Assembly (NCBI GenBank): GCA_913047375.1
Contig: CAJWTV010000005.1
Span: 1 to 64,000 of the forward strand
DNA length: 64,000 nt
Origin: an uncultured Polaribacter sp.
Lineage (GTDB): Bacteria > Bacteroidota > Bacteroidia > Flavobacteriales > Flavobacteriaceae
Reading direction: 5' to 3'
Below are positions 54,915 to 64,000 of the stretch, piece by piece; within the stretch, counting starts at the first letter, position 1, and each line of letters begins with the position of its first letter. A model generated the notes under the pieces. That model was not told where the DNA came from. It worked only from the letters and a program-made list of their open reading frames with translations, and did no database searches. The position numbers were made by a program, and so were the translations under genes.

Positions 54915-55598
54915 ATGCGAATAGATATTATTTCAGTAGCACCAGGATTATTAGAAAGTCCATTTAATCATTCTATAATTAAGCGTGCAAAAGAAAAAGG
55001 TTTAGCAGAAATTATAATTCACGATTTACGTGCTTATGGTTTGGGCAATTACAAACAAATAGATGATACTCAGTTTGGCGGGGGCGCAGGAATGGTAATG
55101 ATGATAGAGCCTATAGCTAATTGTATTAAAAAATTACAATCAGAACGAGTTTATGATGAAGTTATTTATATGACTCCTGATGCAAAAACACTCAATCAAT
55201 CGAGTGCAAACACCCTTTCATTAAAAAAGAATATCTTAATATTAACTGGTCACTATAAGGGAGTAGATCAACGGATTAGAGACATCTACATAACCAAAGA
55301 GATTTCTATTGGTGATTATGTTTTAACGGGTGGGGAATTAGCTGCAGCTGTTTTAGTAGATGCTATTGTTCGTCTAATTCCAGGAGTAATAGGAGATGAG
55401 CAATCAGCTTTGACAGATTCATTTCAAGATAATTTATTATCCCCTCCGGTATATACAAGACCCTCTGATTTTGAAGGAAATAAAGTGCCAGATATTTTAT
55501 TATCTGGAAATTTTCCTAAAATTGAAGATTGGAGGAGTGACAAAGCGTATGAAAGAACAGAACAAATAAGACCTGATTTATTAGATAAAATCACCTAA
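54915..55598 (+). CDS. trmD: tRNA (guanosine-37-N1)-methyltransferase
   Basis: A 227-residue SPOUT methyltransferase that makes m1G37, preventing frameshifts. Knot signatures: [39 protein letters not shown], and [16 protein letters not shown], and the PEDYTRP-type [12 protein letters not shown]. It is followed by a GT39 gene after 20 nt, not directly by rplS. Confidence 0.96.
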   Translation: MRIDIISVAPGLLESPFNHSIIKRAKEKGLAEIIIHDLRAYGLGNYKQIDDTQFGGGAGMVMMIEPIANCIKKLQSERVYDEVIYMTPDAKTLNQSSANTLSLKKNILILTGHYKGVDQRIRDIYITKEISIGDYVLTGGELAAAVLVDAIVRLIPGVIGDEQSALTDSFQDNLLSPPVYTRPSDFEGNKVPDILLSGNFPKIEDWRSDKAYERTEQIRPDLLDKIT

Positions 55599-55618
55599 AA
55601 ATTCCATAAATAAATCAT

Positions 55619-57097
55619 TTGAAAAAAATAAAAGAGATCATAAAGAGTAATAAATTAATCTCTTGTGTTATAGGTTTTCAGCTATTTAGATTGGTTTTAC
55701 TTCCATTTATGGGATTGATGCCTCAAGATGCCTACTATTATTTATATGGTCAAAATTTATCATTATCATATTTTGATCATCCAGGAATGATTGGTTTCAT
55801 ACTTCGCTTTTTTACGGAGATCTTTGGAACTTCAATTTTTGTATTAAAATTTACTGATTTCTTTATTACTTCTCTAACCATATTGAGTTTTTATAAATTA
55901 GCATTCTACTTCTTATCAAAGCAAAAGTTACAAAGAGCTATTGTATTAGTGAGTTCAACAATTTTTATATCTATACTATCATTTAACTCTACCCCAGATG
56001 TTCCTTTATTGTTATTCTGGACACTTAGTTTATTATGTCTTTATAAAGCTATTTTTGAAGAAAAAAAATGGTTTTTTATTTTAGGAGGAATCGCAATGGG
56101 ATTGGCTTTTAATTCAAAATACACTGCTCTTTTATTGCAAATTGGACTAATATCTTTTATTTTATTCTCTAATAAATACAGAAAACTAATACTATCTCCT
56201 TGGTTATGGTTTTCTATTATTATTTCTTTGGCTGCTTCATTTCCTGTTTGGTATTGGAATTATCAAAATGAATTTGCATCATTTGTATTTCAATCCTCCG
56301 AAAGAACTAATTCTATATCTGAATTTAATATTTCACCAAAAAACTTTTTTGGAGCTATTGGGCATCAAATGCTTTTATTAATTCCAGTATTATTTTTAGT
56401 CATTATAACTTTTACATATAAATACTGCAAGAGGGCTATCTTGAAATATAAAATTCCACAATCAAAAACTTTATTTTTATTAGCATTTTTTATACCAACC
56501 TTTGTTGGTTTTTTTGCGCTTACCCCAATTTATTGGGTTAAATTAAATTGGATGATGCCTTCTTATATCACAGGAATAATATTGGCAGCAATGTTTATCA
56601 AAAAAAAATTATTAAATATTCAAATAATTATTTCTGTTGCTTTTCACATAATAGCTAGTATTCAAATTATATTCTATGTAATACCCATTAAAAGTGATGA
56701 TACCTGGGTTGGTTGGAGAGAGCTAGCTAAAGAGATAAGTAATTTAAAAAAAGGAGAAATTGATACATTTGTTTTCTCTAATGACAATTACAAAACAACT
56801 GCCTGTTTAAATTTTTTCATGGAAGAAAAAGTATATGCACAAAATATTATTGATTTACCCGCGTTACATTTTGATTATTTAGGTGATGATTTATCAGCTT
56901 TAAACAAACAAAATGCACTATTCATTGATTCTGATAAGAAATTTAAGAATAATGATAAATTAGGAAGACATAATCCTATTTTGGACAATTACTTTGAAAA
57001 TATTACTGAATTAGAGCCTATCATTATCAAAATAAATGGAAAAGAAAGTAGAAAATTTTGGATTTACTATTGCTCTAACTATCAGACTAAAAAATAA
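55619..57097 (+). CDS. GT39-family (ArnT-like) membrane glycosyltransferase
   Basis: A 492-residue polytopic protein. The first lumenal loop carries the DxxYY/DHP type motif PQDAYYYLYGQNLSLSYFDH, the family's catalytic acid region, followed by about nine to ten hydrophobic helices up to residue about 365 and a soluble tail. Members add a sugar from a polyprenyl phosphate carrier to lipid A, glycans or proteins in the periplasm. The start is a TTG; using the first ATG would delete the first helix. It lies between trmD and rplS, 20 nt after trmD. Confidence 0.85.
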   Translation: MKKIKEIIKSNKLISCVIGFQLFRLVLLPFMGLMPQDAYYYLYGQNLSLSYFDHPGMIGFILRFFTEIFGTSIFVLKFTDFFITSLTILSFYKLAFYFLSKQKLQRAIVLVSSTIFISILSFNSTPDVPLLLFWTLSLLCLYKAIFEEKKWFFILGGIAMGLAFNSKYTALLLQIGLISFILFSNKYRKLILSPWLWFSIIISLAASFPVWYWNYQNEFASFVFQSSERTNSISEFNISPKNFFGAIGHQMLLLIPVLFLVIITFTYKYCKRAILKYKIPQSKTLFLLAFFIPTFVGFFALTPIYWVKLNWMMPSYITGIILAAMFIKKKLLNIQIIISVAFHIIASIQIIFYVIPIKSDDTWVGWRELAKEISNLKKGEIDTFVFSNDNYKTTACLNFFMEEKVYAQNIIDLPALHFDYLGDDLSALNKQNALFIDSDKKFKNNDKLGRHNPILDNYFENITELEPIIIKINGKESRKFWIYYCSNYQTKK

Positions 57098-57103
57098 TTA
57101 GTT

Positions 57104-57138
57104 TTTGTTTTAGTAACAAAAAAAAAATCCTATTTTTG
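57104..57138 (+). promoter_or_regulatory. Promoter of rplS
   Basis: TTTG (57104-57107), 23 nt, TATTTTTG (57131-57138), followed by CACTCGC, identical in that segment to the tRNA-Ser promoter. About 66 nt of leader precede the ATG; it holds two small stems (ACGA/TCGT at 57160-57172 and GTTTT/AAAAC at 57180-57191). Confidence 0.7.
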
Positions 57139-57208
57139 CACTCGCTAAATTAACCTCTGACGAATAAATCGTGAACGTTGTTTTACAAAACCTATTAAAT
57201 TAAAAGAT

Positions 57209-57559
57209 ATGGAATCTTTAATAAAATTTGTTCAAGACGAATTTGTAACAAAAAAAGAATTTGCTGAATTTGCAGCTGGTGATACAATTACTGTGTATTA
57301 CGAAATTAAAGAAGGAGAAAAAGTAAGAACTCAGTTTTTTAGAGGAGTTGTTATTCAAAGGAGAGGAACTGGACTTTCTGAAACTTTTACAATCAGAAAA
57401 ATTTCTGGAACTGTAGGGGTCGAAAGAATTTTCCCTGTAAACCTACCATCTATTCAAAAAATTGAAGTAAACAAAAGAGGAAAAGTTCGTAGAGCTCGTA
57501 TTTTCTACTTTAGAGGTCTTACTGGTAAGAAAGCTAGAATTACTGAAAAAAGAAGATAA
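57209..57559 (+). CDS. rplS: 50S ribosomal protein bL19
   Basis: A 116-residue bL19: [47 protein letters not shown] and [19 protein letters not shown]. It sits at the 30S-50S interface. It has its own promoter, leader and terminator, so it is monocistronic. Confidence 0.98.
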   Translation: MESLIKFVQDEFVTKKEFAEFAAGDTITVYYEIKEGEKVRTQFFRGVVIQRRGTGLSETFTIRKISGTVGVERIFPVNLPSIQKIEVNKRGKVRRARIFYFRGLTGKKARITEKRR

Positions 57560-57581
57560 TCTCTTTTATATAAAGGTATTT

Positions 57582-57613
57582 AAAAGCGTTGTGATTAATC
57601 ACAACGCTTTTTT
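57582..57613 (+). terminator. Terminator of rplS
   Basis: A 14-bp perfect stem (AAAAGCGTTGTGAT and complement), 2-nt loop, then T-run, 22 nt after the stop. Confidence 0.92.
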
Positions 57614-57695
57614 CATTAACAAATGTTAACAACACTAGTTAATATCTTGTTGATTTCTAATTAGTTAAAAACAATATATTATTTAAAATAATATA

Positions 57696-58062
57696 TATAT
57701 TTGATTATTATTATAAATTATTACAACAAAAAGTTCTTTAATATATTGTTTGAATTCAAATCTTTACTAAAAATAAAGTTATGTCTAAGTATTGTAAAAT
57801 TATGAAGGTAATGAGCTATACTAAAATTCATAATTACTAATTATAGAAAAGAAGAGAATAAAACAATCGAAACATTAATAAAACCAATATTGTTTAATTA
57901 CAATATTCGCAAGGATGTTTCAACTACGAAATAGCAGCTATAATTTCTTTGCAAAAAGAAATATAAGAAGAGATTCTTATTTGATTTTATAGAAATATAA
58001 AGCACTATAAAAACTATTTCCAGAAGCCATATTCTATAAGAAATTATCGAATATGGCTTTTA
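57696..58062 (+). other. Gene-free stretch with promoter-like box, stems and terminator-like hairpin
   Basis: Between the rplS terminator and icd (57614-58241) there is no ORF of normal size. It holds TATATTTG (57696-57703), a 19-codon ORF (57781-57840, MSKYCKIMKVMSYTKIHNY), a stem AATATTGT/ACAATATT (57886-57907) and a hairpin GCCATATTC/GAATATGGC (58026-58057) followed by T-rich sequence. This is what an independent short transcript would look like, perhaps a structured RNA or a micro-ORF. No known RNA family is recognised. The remaining part up to 58241 shows nothing notable. Confidence 0.3.
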
Positions 58063-58226
58063 TTTTTGAATAAAAACTCAATATTCAGTCATTTAATTCC
58101 GAATTCAGCAAAAAAACCTTCTAATTAATACCATTTTAATGGTAAAAATATCAGTCTTAATTCATAGATTTGCCCAGCTTATTTTTAAGCATATTTCAAT
58201 CGATTTCGAGCCAATAGGCATATTAA

Positions 58227-60458
<2,232 letters not shown>

Positions 60459-60478
60459 AAGTTAATATACTTTAAGTT

Positions 60479-60507
60479 AAAGAGTGCTTATCAGCACTCT
60501 TTTTTGT
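60479..60507 (+). terminator. Terminator of icd
   Basis: AAAGAGTGCT pairs with AGCACTCTTT around a 4-nt loop, followed by T-run. Confidence 0.92.
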
Positions 60508-60572
60508 TTTACCTTAACTGATAATTAACGTTTTATTATCATTTTGATCTTTTATTCTGTTTGCCATTCACT

Positions 60573-60580
60573 TATTTTTG
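60573..60580 (+). promoter_or_regulatory. -7 box of the TonB-dependent receptor gene
   Basis: TATTTTTG, a perfect TAnnTTTG, 18 nt before the ATG at 60599. It also covers the TTG that an ORF finder would use as start, ruling that start out. Confidence 0.55.
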
Positions 60581-60598
60581 TTTAAAAAAACAGACCTA

Positions 60599-62980
60599 AT
60601 GTATTACTTAAAAAAAACACTCTTTCTTTTGACTCTTTTTTTTTCATTCTGTTTCTATGGGCAAGAAAAACTGACTATAAGCGGTATAGTATATGATCAA
60701 GCTAGTAACGAAACACTTATTGGAGTATCAGTATATTTTCCTGATTTGAAATCGGGAACGAGTACAAATGAATATGGGTTCTACTCTATTACAATTCCAA
60801 AAGGAAATTATAAAATATCTATTAATTATTTAGGATATAAAACAATTAATGAAAATATAAGCTTATCTAAAAAAACTTCAAAAGATTTTTATCTATTTGA
60901 AGATACAGAAAATCTTGACGAAATTGTAATTGAAACTAACATAGAAAAATTAAATATTAAGACTCCACAAATGAGTGTTAATAAATTATCAGTTAAAACT
61001 ATTAAACAAATTCCAGTTGTTTTAGGGGAAGCTGATATTATAAAATCCATTATTCTATTACCAGGAGTAACAAGTGCTGGTGAGGGAGCATCTGGCTTTA
61101 ATGTAAGAGGTGGTTCTGCAGACCAGAATTTAATATTATTGGATGAAGCTATCGTTTTTAATTCATCTCATGTGTTTGGACTTTTTTCAGTTTTTAATCC
61201 AGATGTCATTAAAGACGTACAATTATATAAAGGTGGAATTCCTGCTAGATATGGAGGGCGACTCTCCTCTGTTTTAGACATCTACCAAAAAGATGGAAAT
61301 AATAAAAATTTTAAAATAACTGGAGGTATCGGTTTAGTATCCAGTAGACTAGTGCTGGAAGGACCAATTAAAAAGAAAAAAAGTTCTTTTTTGATTGGTG
61401 GTAGATCTTCTTATGCTCATCTTTTCTTACCTCTTATAAATAACGATAACGAAGCTTACTTTTACGATTTAAATAGTAAGATAAATTATCGTTTTGATAA
61501 AAAAAACAATTTATTTTTCTCTACTTATTTTGGTAAAGATGTATTTGGAATTAATGAAAGTTTTATTGCTAAGTATGGTAATAACGTAGTGAATATTCGC
61601 TGGAATCATCTTTTTTCAGATAAATTATTCTCTAATTTATCTTTAATTTATTCTGATTATTTTTATGGATTAACAATAGATTTTGTTGGTTTTGAATGGG
61701 ACTCTGGGATCACAAATTATAATTTAAAATATGATTTTGATCATTATATAAAAGATAATTTTAAGTTGAGTTATGGTATTAATAATATATATACAAAGTT
61801 TAATCCTGGAGAAATACTTCCTAATAGAGAAGATTCAGGTATTCTTCCTAGTAAATTAACAGATAAATATGCGAATGAATTTGCAGCTTATTTAGAGGCT
61901 AGTCATAAAATAAACTCTCATTTCACCTTAAGATATGGAATTCGTTATAGTAATTTTTCACGTTTAGGCCAAAATGAAATAAATACATATGAAAATAATA
62001 GTCCAGTAATCTTCAATCAAACATTACAGAAATACGAATCAGCTATAGCTAATGGTGTTGAAATATATAAGCGAAGTGATGTGTTAGCAAGTTTTAATAA
62101 TTTTGAACCAAGAGTTTCTTTTTCATTTTTGTTAAATGATTACACTTCTTTAAAAGCTAGCTATAATAGAATGTCGCAATATTTACATTTATTGTCAAAT
62201 ACGGCCTCACCTACTCCTTTAGATATTTGGGCACCAAGTGGAACTTTTATTAAACCTCAAATTTTAGATCAGTATGCAATTGGATATTTTAAAGATATAA
62301 AAGATGCTCAATACTCTTTTGAAACAGAAGTCTTTTATAAGGATATTCAAAATAGAATAGATTATATAAATGGCGCTAATTTAGTAGCTAATAATTATAT
62401 TGAAACTGTCATACTAAACGGAAAAGCAAGAGCATATGGCTTAGAGGTTTTATTAAAAAAAAATGAAGGAAAAGTAAAAGGATGGGTTTCATATACTTTA
62501 TCTAAATCTGAACAAATTACAACCGGTAGAAATGAAAATGAACCTGGTATAAATAATAGTAAATGGTATAATACTCCTTATGACAAGACCCATGACCTGT
62601 CTATCAACCTAAGTTATGAACTAAATAAAAAATGGAAATTGAGTTCTAACTTTCTTTTGCAAACTGGTCAACCTACAAATTACCCAGTAGGGCAATACCA
62701 ATTACAAGGCTTAAACATACCTATTTATGACGATAATAGAAGAAATGCAGACAGATTACCATCATATCATAGATTAGATCTATCTGCTACCCTAACGCCA
62801 ACCAAAAACAGAGACAGAAAGTGGCAAGGTGAATGGGTTTTTGGATTTTACAATATTTATAATCGTAAAAACGCAGCTTCAATTTCTTTTACTCAAAATC
62901 AAGAAACATATAGAAATGAAGCTATAAAAACATCAATTTTTGGTTTAGTTCCTTCAATAACATATAATTTTAAAATCTAA
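60599..62980 (+). CDS. TonB-dependent outer-membrane receptor with N-terminal carboxypeptidase-like domain
   Basis: A 793-residue receptor starting at the ATG at 60599: signal peptide (YLKKTLFLLTLFFSFCFYGQ), a CarboxypepD_reg-like beta domain (about 25-105, TISGIVYDQASNETLIGVSV), the plug (about 110-215, IILLPGVTSAGEGASGFNVR and LILLDEAIVFNSSHV) and a 22-strand-type barrel to the end, closing in ITYNFKI. It imports an unidentified substrate across the outer membrane. The DUF4249 lipoprotein gene follows after 3 nt and is the usual partner for this receptor class. No SusD homologue is present. Confidence 0.93.
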   Translation: MYYLKKTLFLLTLFFSFCFYGQEKLTISGIVYDQASNETLIGVSVYFPDLKSGTSTNEYGFYSITIPKGNYKISINYLGYKTINENISLSKKTSKDFYLFEDTENLDEIVIETNIEKLNIKTPQMSVNKLSVKTIKQIPVVLGEADIIKSIILLPGVTSAGEGASGFNVRGGSADQNLILLDEAIVFNSSHVFGLFSVFNPDVIKDVQLYKGGIPARYGGRLSSVLDIYQKDGNNKNFKITGGIGLVSSRLVLEGPIKKKKSSFLIGGRSSYAHLFLPLINNDNEAYFYDLNSKINYRFDKKNNLFFSTYFGKDVFGINESFIAKYGNNVVNIRWNHLFSDKLFSNLSLIYSDYFYGLTIDFVGFEWDSGITNYNLKYDFDHYIKDNFKLSYGINNIYTKFNPGEILPNREDSGILPSKLTDKYANEFAAYLEASHKINSHFTLRYGIRYSNFSRLGQNEINTYENNSPVIFNQTLQKYESAIANGVEIYKRSDVLASFNNFEPRVSFSFLLNDYTSLKASYNRMSQYLHLLSNTASPTPLDIWAPSGTFIKPQILDQYAIGYFKDIKDAQYSFETEVFYKDIQNRIDYINGANLVANNYIETVILNGKARAYGLEVLLKKNEGKVKGWVSYTLSKSEQITTGRNENEPGINNSKWYNTPYDKTHDLSINLSYELNKKWKLSSNFLLQTGQPTNYPVGQYQLQGLNIPIYDDNRRNADRLPSYHRLDLSATLTPTKNRDRKWQGEWVFGFYNIYNRKNAASISFTQNQETYRNEAIKTSIFGLVPSITYNFKI

Positions 62981-62983
62981 AAA

Positions 62984-63805
62984 ATGAAAAAAATAACTGT
63001 ATTTTTATTTTTATCAACCTTTCTCTTTAGTTGTGAAGAGGTAGTCGATATTAAGGTTCCCTCTGGAGAGCCAAAATTAGTAATAGAAGCTGTTTTCGAA
63101 GTGTTTTTTGATGATATACCAATTACAGCTTATACTGAAGTAAAGTTAAGTTTATCAACAGACTATTTTGAAGAAGATATACCTATAGTTACGTCTGCTA
63201 TTGTAACTTTAAAAAATTTATCTGATGGTGTTATTATTGACTTTGAAGATTTAGATTTAGATGGTAACTACTTGCCTGTTATATCTTTTATTCCAGAAGA
63301 TAATATAGAATACGAACTATCTGTAATTTATAATAACGAAATTTACAAAGGGATAGCTAGTAAGATAAGAACCCCTAAATTCATCAATGTAGAGCAAGGT
63401 GTAAAAACACTTTTTTCAGGAAAAGAAACAGAAGTAATTGTAGAATTTCCGGATGATGCTAACAAACAAAATTTTTATCTTTTTAACTTTTCAAAAAACT
63501 TTTATTTATCAATAGAAGATCGTTTTTTTAATGGATCTAATTATAATTTTTCCTTTTTTTATCAAGAGGATGAAGTTGAATTACCAACAAATGTCAAAAT
63601 AAAGATGTCTGGAGTTTCAAGAAATTATTATACTTATTTTAGAGTATTAGCAAATCAAAGTGGACAAAGTGGGGGTGCGCCTTTTCAAACCATACCAAGT
63701 TCTTTATTAGGGAATATTATAAATACAACCAATACAAAGAATTTCCCACTTGGATATTTTCATATAGCAGAAACAGATACTTATAATTTAAGTTTAATCG
63801 AATAA
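62984..63805 (+). CDS. DUF4249-family lipoprotein, receptor partner
   Basis: A 273-residue lipoprotein (lipobox FLFSC, Cys17) with a mostly beta structure: EVVDIKVPSGEPKLVIEAVF and LSTDYFEEDIPIVTSAIVTL are DUF4249 signatures. It lies 3 nt after the TonB receptor. The family is thought to sit on the outer membrane with such receptors, but substrate and exact function are unknown. Confidence 0.9.
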   Translation: MKKITVFLFLSTFLFSCEEVVDIKVPSGEPKLVIEAVFEVFFDDIPITAYTEVKLSLSTDYFEEDIPIVTSAIVTLKNLSDGVIIDFEDLDLDGNYLPVISFIPEDNIEYELSVIYNNEIYKGIASKIRTPKFINVEQGVKTLFSGKETEVIVEFPDDANKQNFYLFNFSKNFYLSIEDRFFNGSNYNFSFFYQEDEVELPTNVKIKMSGVSRNYYTYFRVLANQSGQSGGAPFQTIPSSLLGNIINTTNTKNFPLGYFHIAETDTYNLSLIE

Positions 63806-63856
63806 TTAAACTTAAATCAACAATAATTTCATGCTTCAAAAATGCGTTAAAAAGTG

Positions 63857-63864
63857 TATTTTTG
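63857..63864 (+). promoter_or_regulatory. -7 box directly ahead of murQ (leaderless position)
   Basis: TATTTTTG ends 4 nt before the ATG at 63869. Confidence 0.55.
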
Positions 63865-63868
63865 AAAT

Positions 63869-64000
63869 ATGCCATTCATAAAAACTACAGAACAAGATTC
63901 TAAATATAATAATTTAGAAAATATGTCAATATTAGAGGTCTTAACAAGTATCAATAATGAAGATAAAACTGTTGCTTATGCAGTCGAGAGAGCAATACCT
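63869..64000 (+). CDS. murQ: N-acetylmuramic acid 6-phosphate etherase, 5' part
   Basis: The window ends within the gene after 44 codons. The residues IKTTEQDSKYNNLENMSILE and VLTSINNEDKTVAYAVERAI match the MurQ start (TEQ.N..S..LD pattern, with catalytic region further on). MurQ cleaves the lactyl ether of MurNAc-6-phosphate in peptidoglycan recycling. The -7 box 4 nt before the ATG fits this start. Confidence 0.85.
   Translation, partial: MPFIKTTEQDSKYNNLENMSILEVLTSINNEDKTVAYAVERAIP

Noticed and set aside
60578-60598. A TTG start for the TonB-dependent receptor, 21 nt ahead of the ATG
   Set aside because: The TTG lies inside the -7 box TATTTTTG, and the ATG gives a standard signal peptide directly.

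Overview
The window looks like chromosome from a marine-type member of the Flavobacteriaceae (Bacteroidota), in the Polaribacter/Tenacibaculum neighbourhood. The sequence is strongly AT-rich and genes lack Shine-Dalgarno sequences. Many start sites are preceded by the Bacteroidota -7 box TAnnTTTG, some with a TTG/TTTG -33 box about 20 nt further up. Lineage-typical families include DUF4295, DUF5606, DUF6029, DUF4199, DUF4249, Omp28, Stealth/TupA glycan genes, monomeric isocitrate dehydrogenase and a cyclophilin-FKBP fusion. The naming below genus level is inference.

Layout. 0-8.3 kb: tRNA-Pro (cut by the edge) and tRNA-Ser, a 7TM-HD phosphohydrolase, thiolase, an NlpC/P60 hydrolase, and gyrA with a TPR gene. 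8.5-15.6 kb: clpC, histidine ammonia-lyase, a thioredoxin-like lipoprotein, ftsY, and the rpmB-rpmG-DUF4295 ribosomal operon. 15.6-22.4 kb: menD-(S1 protein)-menB-FAH-cinA, transaldolase, an SDR, and the SRP RNA. 22.5-31.6 kb: DUF4199, a GT2 / hexose-phosphate mutase / ABC exporter run, and the Omp28-TlpA-DUF6029 envelope cluster. 31.6-37.1 kb: one leftward operon dapD-GT2-TupA-Stealth-tsaC-cca. 37.2-40.8 kb: rightward ruvX-def-DUF5606-mazG-flavoprotein. 41-44.5 kb: lon and a metallo-beta-lactamase-fold enzyme. 44.6-47.6 kb: a large conserved protein of unknown role, then an ECF sigma / membrane protein / periplasmic protein trio. 47.6-50.7 kb: two small orphans and idi-queD-kdsB-HAD. 50.7-57.6 kb: prfC between peptidyl-prolyl isomerases, an apparently exported methyltransferase, trmD, a GT39 and rplS. 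58-64 kb: icd, a TonB-dependent receptor with its DUF4249 lipoprotein, and the start of murQ.

How it fits together. Most of the window is housekeeping: translation (gyrA aside: rpmB, rpmG, rplS, trmD, tsaC, cca, def, prfC, tRNAs), protein targeting (ftsY plus SRP RNA), quality control (clpC, lon, PPIases), menaquinone and isoprenoid supply (menD, menB, idi), lipopolysaccharide precursor (kdsB) and cell-wall metabolism (dapD, murQ, NlpC/P60). I see no insertion sequence, prophage, CRISPR array, integrase, toxin-antitoxin or defence locus, and no broken gene.

No clear new multi-gene system stands out. The items most worth a second look are the exported SAM-methyltransferase fold protein, the surface-glycan trio inside the dapD-tsaC-cca operon, the conserved unknown at 44.6-46.0 kb, the palindromes ahead of lon and the related element ahead of clpC, promoters placed so close to ATG that the mRNAs should be leaderless, and a structured gene-free stretch between rplS and icd.
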